DNA of 64,000 nucleotides from Riemerella anatipestifer_F (GTDB lineage Bacteria > Bacteroidota > Bacteroidia > Flavobacteriales > Weeksellaceae), in assembly GCF_037861325.1 (NCBI RefSeq), contig NZ_JAFELW010000004.1. One strand, 5' to 3'. Below, piece after piece: positions 52,155-61,600 of the stretch; within the stretch, counting starts at the first letter, position 1; every line of letters begins with the position of its first letter. The position numbers were made by a program, and so were the translations under genes. A model generated the notes under the pieces. That model made no database searches. It worked only from the letters and a program-made list of their open reading frames with translations, and was not told where the DNA came from.

Positions 52155-53969
52155 TTATTCCCCTGAAATCATTTGATGCAATGTAATTCTAAGGCTTTCT
52201 AATTGAGCTTTCTTATCATCAATTTTTTCAAAAGTATCCTTTAACAAAGGATTTTCTCTCGTTGGATTGTTAAAGAAAGAAAGGTTGTTTTCCAGCTTAA
52301 CCACTTCAGCCTCAAGGTCGGTAATTTGGTTTTTAAGTTTACGAGCTCTATCAGTAATTTGAGATTCGGATAAGCCTTCCTCCTTAATATCAAACTCATT
52401 AAGGTTATTAAGTTTGAGCTTTTGTTTTAGAGTTTTATTAAACTCTGAATTGATGCCCAACTTATCTTTAGGCACTTTGCCTATGGCATTCCATTTATTT
52501 TTAATATCCTCTATTATTTCTAGAGAGTTTTCTCCTTTCTCTATTTTTTTAAGTTCTTCTAGGAGAGCTTTCTTCTGCTTAAAGTTTTCATTCCAATCGT
52601 CTCCAGCCGCTTCGCTTTTGGTTCTGTATTGGTCAAAGAAAAAGTTACATGCCTCACGGAAAGCATCCCATACTTTATTTGCTTGACTTCTAGGCACGTG
52701 CCCTATCGCCTGCCAGTCTTTCTGAAGTTTCTTGAATAGCGGCACCATAGTCTCCCAATCTTCGGAGTTTTTGTTGTCTTGAGCCACTTTTATCAACTTG
52801 TATTTTTCTTCTAAGTTGTTGATTTGAGTTTGTTTAAGACCTTTATAAAACTCGTTTTTAGCAGAGTTAAAGGCTCTTACGCTTTGCTTAAAATCAGTCC
52901 AATTTTGGGTAGAAAGCTTTCTAGGAACGCTACCTAACTTTATAAACTCTTCTCTTAGCTCTTCCATTTTCTTAATGGATTTCTGCCAATAATTATGGTT
53001 AGGTTTTTCTGGCGACCCTAAAGCCTTTATTTGAGCAATAATGGTGTTTTTCTTCTCTAGATTTTCTTTTTGTTCCGCTTCTCTCGCTGCGAAGAGTTCA
53101 GTTTTTCTATCGTGTATTTGGTTAGAAAGTTCCTTAAACTCCTCCCAAGTGCTGTCCCTAAACTCTTCTGCTACAGGCTCTGCCTCCTCTCTCCAAAGTT
53201 TGTGGAGATACTGCAATTCGTTAAGTGCTTTTTGTATCAGTGGCTCTACCAATAGCTCTTTAGCACGAGCGATGATGTGCTGTCTCTTTTCCAAATTATG
53301 GGCATACTCTTGCTCACGGTATTCTTTGTTGAGGTCTAGCATTTGGTAGAACCCATTGAGGTGATGATAGTAGTTATTGTTCAGATTTTTAAACTCCGAT
53401 TTTGCTACTTTACCTGCATTAGCCCAAGCCTCTTTTATTTCTCTTATAGCTTTGAAGAGGTCTGTCCCTGGCTCTGTATTGGTGTAAAGATTTTTAAGTT
53501 TCTCCACAATCCCTAGCCTTACCTCTAGATTTTTTTGATGTTCTTCCTCTTGCTTTTGAATAAAGAGGTCTCTCTTCTCTTTAAAAATATTGATGAGTGC
53601 AGAAAACTTTGCTTGTAAAGGGTGCTCGTAGCTGAAAACCTCCGAAGGGTCATTATCTGCTGCTTCAAACTCCTGTTTTTTGTTTTCTGTTATTTCATCT
53701 ATTTGCTCAGAAATAGATTTTCTAAGTGCATTGAATTTCTGAATCTCTTCTCCTGCATTCTCTAAATTGATGAGCTTCTCTAACTTATCTACCAACTCTT
53801 TCAAAGATAACTTTTCGTTCTCTTCGTGGTCGTCATCATCGTGGTCTTCTTCTTCAACTTCCAACTCCTGATAAGACGAAGGTTCTAAAACAGTATTTTC
53901 CTTTATTTCTTGGTTGGGTTGAGGTGTGTTCAATTCTTCTTGTCCAGAGTTCAGAGTTTCTTTGTTCAT
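52155..53969 (-). CDS. DUF349 repeat coiled-coil protein
   Basis: A 604-residue, highly charged helical protein. After an acidic N-terminus (EVEEEDHDDDDHEE), it carries about five DUF349 repeats, each with a pattern like LFKKLQKDWQAIGHVPRSQANKVWDAFREA. It ends in a predicted coiled coil (LKNQITDLEAEVVKLENNL). Cytosolic, with no signal peptide. The family has no settled function. It is a single-gene unit with its own terminator. Confidence 0.88.
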   Translation of the reverse strand: MNKETLNSGQEELNTPQPNQEIKENTVLEPSSYQELEVEEEDHDDDDHEENEKLSLKELVDKLEKLINLENAGEEIQKFNALRKSISEQIDEITENKKQEFEAADNDPSEVFSYEHPLQAKFSALINIFKEKRDLFIQKQEEEHQKNLEVRLGIVEKLKNLYTNTEPGTDLFKAIREIKEAWANAGKVAKSEFKNLNNNYYHHLNGFYQMLDLNKEYREQEYAHNLEKRQHIIARAKELLVEPLIQKALNELQYLHKLWREEAEPVAEEFRDSTWEEFKELSNQIHDRKTELFAAREAEQKENLEKKNTIIAQIKALGSPEKPNHNYWQKSIKKMEELREEFIKLGSVPRKLSTQNWTDFKQSVRAFNSAKNEFYKGLKQTQINNLEEKYKLIKVAQDNKNSEDWETMVPLFKKLQKDWQAIGHVPRSQANKVWDAFREACNFFFDQYRTKSEAAGDDWNENFKQKKALLEELKKIEKGENSLEIIEDIKNKWNAIGKVPKDKLGINSEFNKTLKQKLKLNNLNEFDIKEEGLSESQITDRARKLKNQITDLEAEVVKLENNLSFFNNPTRENPLLKDTFEKIDDKKAQLESLRITLHQMISGE

Positions 53970-54048
53970 AGCAATATATTTTTAGCGTATTAAATTCTAA
54001 TTAGGTACAATGCCCTAATTTTTCCATCGGCACTAAATTAAAGGTTTT

Positions 54049-54774
54049 TTATACTAAATTCCAAATTTCCCAGGCTTTTTCTGCCTGTTGTTCCAGCATA
54101 AATAGCCCATTAGCTGTTTTAGCTCCTCTTTTTTGAGCTTCTTTAATGAGTTTAGTTCGTTCGGGATTATAGATAAGGTCTAATACCAAATGTTCGTCCG
54201 AAAGCCCATCAAACGGAAATGGAACACAATCTTCCACATTAGGATAGGTACCTACGGGAGTACATTGTATGATGATTTGATATTCAGACAAATGCTCTTT
54301 GGTAAGCTGTTCAAACTTAATTGTCCCTCGTCTAGAGACCACAAGATACGGAATACCCTTACGCTCTAACACAAATTTAACAGCTTTAGCCGCTCCACCA
54401 TCGCCTAGTACAAGTGCCTTCTGATGAGTGGGTTTAAGATGGAGGTCTAAGGTTCGTTCAAAACCATAAGCATCTGTATTGTAGCCTATCTTCTTTCCGT
54501 CTTTAATGCTTACTGTATTTACCGCCCCTATGGCTTGGGCTTCCTCGCTAAGCTCATCTAGGTAGTTTATAATTTCTACTTTGTACGGAATGGTAACATT
54601 AAACCCCACCAATCTAGGATTAGACCATAATTCTGCAACGCCCTCTATACTAGGCAAATCTAAAATATGGTAAGAAATATCTTTGATAAATAACTTCTTA
54701 AACTTGGCTTCAAAATATTTTTGAGAGAATGAATATGAAATGTTTCTCCCTATAAGCCCCAACTGTTGTCCCAT
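54049..54774 (-). CDS. aroE: shikimate dehydrogenase
   Basis: Reduces 3-dehydroshikimate with NADPH. The 241-residue protein has the shikimate site ISYSFSQKYF and NVTIPYKVEI (catalytic Lys), GAVNTV, the dinucleotide loop LGDGGAAKAV and LVLDLIYNPERT. The start is the ATG at 54774 (MGQQLGLIG), because candidate starts upstream at 54798-54793 fall in or next to the TACCTTTG promoter box (54803-54796). Confidence 0.94.
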   Translation of the reverse strand: MGQQLGLIGRNISYSFSQKYFEAKFKKLFIKDISYHILDLPSIEGVAELWSNPRLVGFNVTIPYKVEIINYLDELSEEAQAIGAVNTVSIKDGKKIGYNTDAYGFERTLDLHLKPTHQKALVLGDGGAAKAVKFVLERKGIPYLVVSRRGTIKFEQLTKEHLSEYQIIIQCTPVGTYPNVEDCVPFPFDGLSDEHLVLDLIYNPERTKLIKEAQKRGAKTANGLFMLEQQAEKAWEIWNLV

Positions 54775-54825
54775 AAACTCGTTCCTAATAACCATCAAAG
54801 GTAAAGATTATTAAACAATTTCCAC

Positions 54826-55599
54826 TTATAACTGCTCTTGTTTTTTAGCTTCTTCCCAAAGGCAGTCCATTTCTTCCAGAGAGAGGCTGTCTAGGTTGAG
54901 ATTTTTCTGCGAAGCTAAAGCCTCCATTGCTTGAAAGCGGCTGATGAATTTGTGATTGGTACGCTCTAAGGCAGTATCAGGATTGATGCCAGAAAGCCGA
55001 GCATAATTAACCAAAGAAAACAACACATCGCCAAATTCTTGCTCTTTCTGCTGTGAGTCTTGGGTATGATGAAACTCTTGTAGCTCTTCTTCTACCTTGC
55101 TCCACGCCGCTTCGGCATTCGGAAACTCAAAGCCAATGCCCCGCACTTTGTCTTGGATACGATATGCTTTTACCAAAGACGGCAAACCTTTAGGTACGCC
55201 CGATAAAATGGAACGATTACCTTCTTTGAGCTTGAGTTTCTCCCAATTTTGTTTTACCTCTTCCTCGTCTTTCACCTCTGTATTTCCGTAGATATGAGGG
55301 TGCCTGAAAATAAGTTTTTCGTTGAGTGATTTTAGGGCATCTCCTATATCAAAGTGCTGCTGCTCCGAGCCTATTTTGGCATAAAACACCAAATGTAAAA
55401 GGACATCTCCCAGTTCTTTCTTAATCTCGTCTAGGTCTTCGTTCAGAAGGGCATCGGATAGCTCATAGACTTCCTCTAGAGTGAGGTGTCTTAGACTTTG
55501 CAAGGTTTGTTTTCTATCCCAAGGGCATTGCTCTCTTAGGGTATCCATAATCTCCAGCAATTCTCCAAAGGCTTTTAGTTGTTGTTCTCTCGTGGTCAT
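54826..55599 (-). CDS. mazG: nucleoside triphosphate pyrophosphohydrolase MazG
   Basis: House-cleaning enzyme that hydrolyses (d)NTPs to monophosphates. The 257-residue protein has tandem MazG domains, each with a metal-binding EExxE-type helix followed by GDVLLHLVFYAK (first) or GDVLFSLVNYAR (second). The N-terminal CPWDRKQTLQSL is diagnostic. The ATG at 55599 (MTTREQQ) is preferred to an upstream in-frame start that lacks family similarity. It ends 27 bases before aroE. Confidence 0.94.
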   Translation of the reverse strand: MTTREQQLKAFGELLEIMDTLREQCPWDRKQTLQSLRHLTLEEVYELSDALLNEDLDEIKKELGDVLLHLVFYAKIGSEQQHFDIGDALKSLNEKLIFRHPHIYGNTEVKDEEEVKQNWEKLKLKEGNRSILSGVPKGLPSLVKAYRIQDKVRGIGFEFPNAEAAWSKVEEELQEFHHTQDSQQKEQEFGDVLFSLVNYARLSGINPDTALERTNHKFISRFQAMEALASQKNLNLDSLSLEEMDCLWEEAKKQEQL

Positions 55600-55635
55600 T
55601 ACTATTATTTTGTTACAAAGTTGTTTTTGCAGAGT

Positions 55636-55772
55636 CAATGCGTTAGGGATAGAGCGGATACCCCGAAGGGAAGATGTCGCGGAGCGAAGCGGAGTGGCAA
55701 TGACCGAAGGCGTATGAGCGATAGCCCGCCCCTAGCATTGGACTTTAGCATTGGAGAGGGAAACGCCCTCTT
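55636..55772. repeat. GC-rich intergenic repeat element
   Basis: A patch distinctly richer in G and C than its surroundings, built from short reiterated words: GAGCGGATA and GAGCGATAG, CCGAAGGG and CCGAAGGC, and GGAGCGAAGCGGAG. It also has a nearby duplication of AGCATTGG and a small AGAGGG/CCCTCT hairpin at its right end. Read on the minus strand it resembles the dispersed intergenic repeats of flavobacterial genomes. Only one copy occurs in this window, so the repeat status rests on general knowledge. Confidence 0.55.
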
Positions 55773-55784
55773 CTAAATTAAACA

Positions 55785-55817
55785 AAAAACTTTGCTAAGA
55801 GATTCAGCAAAGTTTTT
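55785..55817. terminator. terminator after DUF5606 gene
   Basis: AAAAACTTTGCT / AGCAAAGTTTTT (12 pairs) with a nine-base loop. It serves the DUF5606 gene on the minus strand. Confidence 0.85.
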
Positions 55818-55826
55818 GTGATTGTT

Positions 55827-56249
55827 TTATTTTTCTTCTTCGTTAATTTCCTCTTTCACAAAGCTATCAGGTGTAATGTAACCTGCTTTCTGCAAAAGGT
55901 TGTACCACTGGGCAAGTTTTCTAATGTCAGACACATACACTCGCTCTGTATCATAAGTAGTCAAAGATTTTAGCATAAATGCTCTAAGCTCTTCGTCCGA
56001 AGATTTGTGATTGATAGTTTGCTCGTAATTTTCGTTTTTAGCGATGTTTTCAAACACTTCGAACAATGGCACTTCTCTATCAAAACTGAACATTGCAATG
56101 TTATCCAAAAGACTTACCTGACTTGAGTTAGAAATGCTTAGCTTCTTCTTAGTGGTAATATCTTCTACAATAAAACCATTTCTAAGTTGAGAAACTAATT
56201 TATAAAGCCCTGGTTTTCCTGAAATTGAAATAATTTTTTCTAAAAGCAT
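55827..56249 (-). CDS. DUF5606 family protein
   Basis: A 140-residue cytosolic protein with the DUF5606 opening (LLEKIISISGKPGLYKLVSQLRNG), then LSISNSSQVSLLDNIAMFS, a helical C-terminal half and an acidic tail. Found in Bacteroidota downstream of def-ruvX as here. The function is unknown. It lies 27 bases after def on the same strand. Confidence 0.85.
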   Translation of the reverse strand: MLLEKIISISGKPGLYKLVSQLRNGFIVEDITTKKKLSISNSSQVSLLDNIAMFSFDREVPLFEVFENIAKNENYEQTINHKSSDEELRAFMLKSLTTYDTERVYVSDIRKLAQWYNLLQKAGYITPDSFVKEEINEEEK

Positions 56250-56276
56250 ATCTTCGTTTTTTATCTTTATTTTAAT

Positions 56277-56849
56277 CTATTTAGGGAATCTCATTTTGTA
56301 GCTTACGCTTACCTCTCCTGCCGATATTTTGTTGAGTTTTCCTTTCACTAATTTCTTCTTGAGTGCACTTAGTTTATCGGTGAACAGAATGCCCTCTATG
56401 TGGTCGTACTCGTGTTGTATGACTCTGGCTCTAATATCGGAGTAAGTTTCTGTGTGTTTTTTGAAGTCCTCATCGTAATACTCTATTGTGATGGTGTCTT
56501 TCCTTTTAACATCTTCTCTTACTTCTGGTATAGAGAGGCAGCCTTCGTTAAACTTCCACTCCTCCCCTGTCTCCTCTAATATTTTGGCATTGATGAATAC
56601 TTTTCTAAAATCTTTAAGCTCATTAGCTATATCTAGGTAGTCTTCGTCTTCTGCCAAAGGTCTTACATCTACAATAAAAAGTCTAATATCTAACCCTATT
56701 TGCGGTGCTGCAAGCCCTATGCCATGAGCTCCTTCCATAGTCTCAAACATATTTTGGATAAGCTCCTTTAGATTAGGATAATCTGGGGTAATGTCTTGTC
56801 CTTTCTTCCTAAGTACAGGGTCGCCGTAGGCTCTTATTGGTAGTATCAT
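56277..56849 (-). CDS. def: peptide deformylase
   Basis: Removes the formyl group from nascent proteins. The 190-residue protein has the three motifs GIGLAAPQIG (44-52), EGCLSIPE (metal ligand Cys104) and QHEYDHIEG (His146, catalytic Glu147, His150). It overlaps the ruvX stop by four bases (ATGA), so translation is coupled. Confidence 0.97.
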   Translation of the reverse strand: MILPIRAYGDPVLRKKGQDITPDYPNLKELIQNMFETMEGAHGIGLAAPQIGLDIRLFIVDVRPLAEDEDYLDIANELKDFRKVFINAKILEETGEEWKFNEGCLSIPEVREDVKRKDTITIEYYDEDFKKHTETYSDIRARVIQHEYDHIEGILFTDKLSALKKKLVKGKLNKISAGEVSVSYKMRFPK

Positions 56850-57259
56850 CTCTTTTGTTCTAAAAAGTTTTGTAAAATTATGGTGGCACTTATTTTATCT
56901 ATAAGCCCCTTTTCTTGTCTTTGTTTTTTATTTTTCCCGCTTTGACTGATGAAAAAAGAAGCCATCTTGGAGGTAAATCTTTCATCTAAACGGTGGACTT
57001 CTATCTCTGGAAATTGAGTATTAAACTTTTCTATAAATTCTAAGATAGAAGTTTCTACTTCAGAGACATTGCCCTTTAAATCCACAGGGTAGCCTACAAC
57101 CACAGCTTCTACAACATTACTGCGGATATATTCGGATAAGAATAACAAAAGTTCTCCCGTTGGCACTGTGGCAAGCCCACTAGCAATGAGCTTCATATCA
57201 TCTGTTGCCGCTATACCCGTGCGTGCTTTACCGTAATCTATGGCTAATATCTGTCCCAT
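56846..57259 (-). CDS. ruvX: putative pre-16S rRNA nuclease / Holliday junction resolvase-like protein
   Basis: YqgF-family RNase H-fold protein of 137 residues. It has the first catalytic aspartate in AIDYGKARTG, VVGYPVDLKG and the later acidic site RLDERFTS; homologues process the 5' end of 16S rRNA. The start is the ATG at 57259 (MGQILAIDYG). The TAAATTTG box (57276-57269) lies only ten bases upstream, implying a very short or absent leader. Confidence 0.92.
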   Translation of the reverse strand: MGQILAIDYGKARTGIAATDDMKLIASGLATVPTGELLLFLSEYIRSNVVEAVVVGYPVDLKGNVSEVETSILEFIEKFNTQFPEIEVHRLDERFTSKMASFFISQSGKNKKQRQEKGLIDKISATIILQNFLEQKR

Positions 57260-57354
57260 AAAGAGGTGCAAATTTAATGATTTTTTAGACATAGACGGTA
57301 TTTTAAACACATAAATCAAACTCTACTTCCCATTTCTAGGTAAACAAAATTTAC

Positions 57355-57362
57355 TAACTTTG
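57355..57362 (+). promoter_or_regulatory. -7 box of mfd
   Basis: TAACTTTG; predicted start near 57368, giving a 73-base leader that begins with a stem-loop. Confidence 0.55.
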
Positions 57363-57370
57363 CGTTCGGC

Positions 57371-57410
57371 AACGCTTTAGAAAAACTCTAGAGCGTTATC
57401 TTTATTTTTA
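57371..57410 (+). promoter_or_regulatory. candidate attenuator hairpin in the mfd leader
   Basis: AACGCTTTAGA / TCTAGAGCGTT (11 pairs, one G-U) with a five-base loop, directly followed by ATCTTTATTTTTA. It has the form of an intrinsic terminator but precedes the mfd coding sequence by about 30 bases. Confidence 0.5.
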
Positions 57411-57440
57411 GCACATCTTTATTATTATAGATTGAGTAAT

Positions 57441-60400
57441 ATGATTTTATCCCCAATCCACGAAAGCCTTTTACCTTTCCTCCTAAAACATCAATTCGGA
57501 AACTCCGTTTTGGAAGCTCTACCTCATCATCAACATATTTCTGTAAAGGGAATGGCAGGTTCTAGCCCAAGCTTAATCTGTGCAGAACTATTCCTCACCC
57601 AAAACCAACCTATCCTCCTTATAGTAGATGATAAGGAAGATGCCCACTACACCACTACAGAACTGGAAGAACTACTCGGTGAAGACAAGGTACTTTATTT
57701 CCCTGCCATCCACCTAGAGCCTTACCAAACCGAAAAAACACAAAATGCCAATTTGGTATTAAGAACCGAAGTACTTAATCAACTCAACGCCAATCCAGAG
57801 CCAAAAGTTATTGTAGCCCACTACGCTGCCCTTTGTGAAAAGGTGCTTAAAAAGGAAGATTTTAAAGCCATTTCTCACCATATTAAGGTGGGCGACCAGC
57901 TAGACTTTGATTTTACAGGCGAACTACTAGAACAGTTTAATTTTCACTTAACTGATTTTGTTTCTGAACCGGGAGAGTTTGCTGTAAGAGGCGGTATTGT
58001 AGATGTCTTCTCTTATGCCAATGATAAGCCTTACCGTATCACTTTTTTTGGCAACGAGGTAGAAAGCATCAAAACTTTTGATATTGAAACTCAACTATCT
58101 ATAAGTAAGGTAGAAAGTCTGCAATTGGTTTCTAATATGAATTTTGCAGTACAAGGCACTAAAGTTCCGTTCCTAGATTTACTGCCAAAAGATAGCTTTA
58201 TTATTACTAAAAATGCCTATCTAGGACTTAACTACATTAGAGATTTTTACACAAAAGCTGAAGAAAGATATACCCAACTCAACTCGGACATCAAACACCA
58301 AAAACCTAACGAACTCTTTATATCAGACGAGGTATTTTTTAAAACCTATCAAAAGTTTAGAACGGTAGATTTCACCTCGCAATCGTTACAACTTCCTCAA
58401 GCTCCTTTTATTGAACTCAAGCAAAATCCGCAACCGAGTTTTAATAAGAATTTTGAACTCCTCATAGAAGACCTAGAAGAAAAACAAAGGCAAGGTTTTA
58501 ATTTATGGATTTCGTTTGCCTCCGAAAAACAAAAAGAACGACTGAAAAGTATTTTTGAAGATTTGGGAAGCGCCATTTCTTTTCAGTTTTTCAAATCGGA
58601 GCTGCATCAAGGGTTTATAGACCACCAGCACCAAATCCTTGTCTATACCGACCATCAAATTTTTGATAGATACCAACGCTACCGAGCTAAAAACACTTTT
58701 GCTAAATCGGAACAACTCACACTTAAAGATTTAATGTCTTTAAAAGTAGGCGACTACATTGCCCATATTGACCACGGCATAGGGAAGTTTATGGGATTGG
58801 TGAAGGTAAACAATGGTGGTAAAACTCAAGAATGTTTTAAATTGACTTATAAAAACGGAGATTTACTCTATGTAAGCATACACGCCCTGCATAAAATTTC
58901 TAAATATAATGGTGCCGAAGGTAAGGAAATTACACTTTCCAAAATAGGTTCTCCTTCGTGGAAGAACCTCAAAAATAAAACGAAAGCCAAGGTTAAACAA
59001 ATTGCATTTGACCTTATAAAACTTTACGCTAAAAGGAAAACCGCCAAAGGCTTCGCCTATACACCAGACACTTACCTCCAAAATGAATTAGAGGCTAGCT
59101 TTCTCTACGAAGATACTCCAGACCAAGAAAAGGCAACGCTAGATGTTAAACGAGATATGGAAGCCGATACCATTATGGATAGGCTCATCTGTGGTGATGT
59201 GGGATTTGGTAAAACCGAAGTGGCTATAAGAGCCGCCTTTAAAGCCGCTACAGATGGTAAACAAGTCGCTGTTCTTGTACCTACTACCATTTTGGCGTTT
59301 CAGCATTACCGAAGTTTTGCAGAAAGGCTTAAAGATTTTCCTGTTAATATTTCGTATCTCAATCGTTTTCGTACAGCAAAACAAAAACGAGAAACATTAG
59401 AGAAACTTGCCGAAGGTAAAATTGACATCATCATCGGTACCCACCAACTCGCCTCCGATAAAGTCAAGTTTAAAGATTTAGGGCTTCTCATTATAGACGA
59501 AGAACATAAGTTTGGAGTTTCTGTAAAAGATAAACTTAAAACTTTAAAAGCCAATATAGATACTCTCACGCTTACAGCTACGCCTATCCCTAGAACGCTA
59601 CAATTTTCGCTAATGGCAGCGAGAGATTTATCCGTAATTAAAACACCTCCACCCAACAGACAACCTGTGGAAACTCAACTCATAGGCTTTGATGAGGAAA
59701 TTATCAGAGATGCCATTTCCTACGAATTACAAAGAGATGGGCAGGTCTATTTCATCAATAATAGAATTGAAAATTTAAAAGACATTGCGGGAATGATACA
59801 ACGCCTCGTCCCCGATGCTAGAGTGATTACAGGACACGGACAAATGGACGGTAAGCAGCTAGAAGAAAACATATTAGACTTTATGGAAGGAAGGTATGAT
59901 GTACTGGTTTCCACCACGATTGTGGAAAGTGGTGTAGATGTACCCAACGCCAATACTATCTTTATTAACGATGCTCAAAGGTTTGGTATGGCAGATGTCC
60001 ACCAAATGCGTGGGCGAGTAGGAAGAAGCAACCGAAAAGCCTTTTGTTACCTCATTACACCTCCTTTTGATATGGTAACTTCTGATGCAAGAAAACGACT
60101 TGAAGCCATAGAACAGTTTTCCGATTTAGGCAGTGGTTTCCAAATCGCAATGAAAGACCTTGAAATTCGTGGCGCTGGTGATTTACTTGGTGCGGAACAA
60201 AGTGGATTTATCAACGAAATGGGCTTTGAAACTTATCAAAAGATAATGCAAGAAGCCTTAGAAGAACTACAAAATGATGCCGAGTTTGAAAGCCTTTTTG
60301 AAAACGAAGCAGACCGCAAAAAACTATTCAAATCTTCCAAAGATGTTAATATTGACACCGATTTGGAGCTGATGTTGCCCGACTCTTATGTAAGTAGCAC

Positions 60401-60800
60401 GGAGGAACGACTAAGCCTATACCAAAAACTTGCAGAAATAAATAACAAAGAGGAACTAAAACTCTTTGAGGCAGAACTAGAAGACCGTTTTGGGTCATTG
60501 CCAGAAGAAGCCATCAACCTACTAAAATCAGTGGAATTAAAATGGTTAGCTGCAGCTATTGGTTTCGAAAAAATTGTAATGAAAAATGGCATTTTCTTGG
60601 GCTATTTCCCTAGCAATCCACAAGATAAATTTTACCAAACCGAAAAGTTTAAAAAGATTATCCAGTATCTAAGCCAAAATCCTCAAAAGGCAAGTCTTAA
60701 AGAAAAACATTCGGCTGAGGGCAACCAGCTTATGATGAGAAAAGACCATATTAACGATGTAGATGAAGTGAATGAACTTCTGCAAGCTATACTCAACTAA
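57441..60800 (+). CDS. mfd: transcription-repair coupling factor
   Basis: ATP-dependent translocase that removes stalled RNA polymerase and recruits UvrA. In the 1119-residue protein, a UvrB-like N-terminal part is followed by the CarD-type polymerase-interacting domain (LKVGDYIAHIDHGIGKFMGL). The RecG-like motor has Walker A CGDVGFGKTE, the DEEH box, TATPIPRTL, MRGRVGRSNRKAFCY and GAGDLLGAEQSGF. The C-terminal TRCF domain (SSTEERLSLYQKLAEI) is intact. The first ATG, at 57441, is chosen over a TTG nine bases upstream. Confidence 0.96.
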   Translation: MILSPIHESLLPFLLKHQFGNSVLEALPHHQHISVKGMAGSSPSLICAELFLTQNQPILLIVDDKEDAHYTTTELEELLGEDKVLYFPAIHLEPYQTEKTQNANLVLRTEVLNQLNANPEPKVIVAHYAALCEKVLKKEDFKAISHHIKVGDQLDFDFTGELLEQFNFHLTDFVSEPGEFAVRGGIVDVFSYANDKPYRITFFGNEVESIKTFDIETQLSISKVESLQLVSNMNFAVQGTKVPFLDLLPKDSFIITKNAYLGLNYIRDFYTKAEERYTQLNSDIKHQKPNELFISDEVFFKTYQKFRTVDFTSQSLQLPQAPFIELKQNPQPSFNKNFELLIEDLEEKQRQGFNLWISFASEKQKERLKSIFEDLGSAISFQFFKSELHQGFIDHQHQILVYTDHQIFDRYQRYRAKNTFAKSEQLTLKDLMSLKVGDYIAHIDHGIGKFMGLVKVNNGGKTQECFKLTYKNGDLLYVSIHALHKISKYNGAEGKEITLSKIGSPSWKNLKNKTKAKVKQIAFDLIKLYAKRKTAKGFAYTPDTYLQNELEASFLYEDTPDQEKATLDVKRDMEADTIMDRLICGDVGFGKTEVAIRAAFKAATDGKQVAVLVPTTILAFQHYRSFAERLKDFPVNISYLNRFRTAKQKRETLEKLAEGKIDIIIGTHQLASDKVKFKDLGLLIIDEEHKFGVSVKDKLKTLKANIDTLTLTATPIPRTLQFSLMAARDLSVIKTPPPNRQPVETQLIGFDEEIIRDAISYELQRDGQVYFINNRIENLKDIAGMIQRLVPDARVITGHGQMDGKQLEENILDFMEGRYDVLVSTTIVESGVDVPNANTIFINDAQRFGMADVHQMRGRVGRSNRKAFCYLITPPFDMVTSDARKRLEAIEQFSDLGSGFQIAMKDLEIRGAGDLLGAEQSGFINEMGFETYQKIMQEALEELQNDAEFESLFENEADRKKLFKSSKDVNIDTDLELMLPDSYVSSTEERLSLYQKLAEINNKEELKLFEAELEDRFGSLPEEAINLLKSVELKWLAAAIGFEKIVMKNGIFLGYFPSNPQDKFYQTEKFKKIIQYLSQNPQKASLKEKHSAEGNQLMMRKDHINDVDEVNELLQAILN

Positions 60801-60805
60801 ATAGA

Positions 60806-60838
60806 AAATGCCTCAGAATATTTCTGAGGCATTTTTTT
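60806..60838. terminator. bidirectional terminator between mfd and YceI gene
   Basis: AAATGCCTCAGAA / TTCTGAGGCATTT, 13 pairs with a three-base loop, T run on the plus strand and A run upstream. Confidence 0.92.
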
Positions 60839-60858
60839 AACCTTTAAAAAAGTAATAT

Positions 60859-61518
60859 TTATTTCAATTGAGAAGCGTCTATACTCACATGTACCGTTAC
60901 TTCATTTTTAATAACTCCATTAGCCACGGGCATTTGGAATTTAACTCCAAAATCTTCTCTCTTAATATCGGTAGGTTCAGTTTTAATGCTTACTTTACCT
61001 TCCTCTACCTTTACATTAGCTTTAAATTGTACTGGTTTTGTAATTCCTTTAATCGTAAGATTACCGTCTAAAAGAGTGTTATAATCTCCTTCAGTAACTT
61101 CTGTAACCTTAGTGATTTCAAAAGATGATGTTGGGAATTTTTCCACCTCAAAGAAATCCTCATTTTTAAGATGTCCATCTAATTTAGCCGATTTCTCCGC
61201 ATCATCTGTAATATCTCTGTTTGCTAAAGTGTTCATATTCGCTACGAATTTCCCGCTCTCTAGCTTACCGTCTTTTACTGTTACTTCTCCGCTCTCAAAT
61301 TTAATATCTCCAAAGTGGCTCGTATTATCAGACTTCACCACTTTATAACCTTTCCACTCTACCTTACTGGTTGCTGTATCTATGGCATATACTTGTCCTT
61401 CTTTAGTAGTGGTAACTTCATTAGACTCGCTAGTAAGAGGTTTATCTTTTCCGCAAGAATTTAGAGCTAACAGACCAATGCTCGTTGCAAATAATAGGCT
61501 TAAAATGTTTTTCTTCAT
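60859..61518 (-). CDS. YceI family lipoprotein
   Basis: A 219-residue lipoprotein (lipobox LLALNSC22) followed by the YceI lipocalin-like barrel: YAIDTATSKVEWKGYKV, MNTLANRDI, HLKNEDFFEVEKFPTSSFEIT, LDGNLTIKGITKPVQF. Family members bind polyisoprenoids such as ubiquinone precursors in the periplasm, and the ligand here is unknown. Two direct copies of TTATGATT lie just upstream (about 61518-61542). Confidence 0.9.
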   Translation of the reverse strand: MKKNILSLLFATSIGLLALNSCGKDKPLTSESNEVTTTKEGQVYAIDTATSKVEWKGYKVVKSDNTSHFGDIKFESGEVTVKDGKLESGKFVANMNTLANRDITDDAEKSAKLDGHLKNEDFFEVEKFPTSSFEITKVTEVTEGDYNTLLDGNLTIKGITKPVQFKANVKVEEGKVSIKTEPTDIKREDFGVKFQMPVANGVIKNEVTVHVSIDASQLK

Positions 61519-61600
61519 TATGATTTGTATTTATTATGATTAAAGATATAGGGCTAATATAAGAATTTTTATATAAATACACAAACAGATGATTTCTGCA

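Noticed and set aside
55481..55776. Open frames on the plus strand through the GC-rich gap near mazG
   Set aside because: They overlap the mazG 5' end and repeat DNA, show no recognisable domain, and owe their length to the base composition of the repeat.
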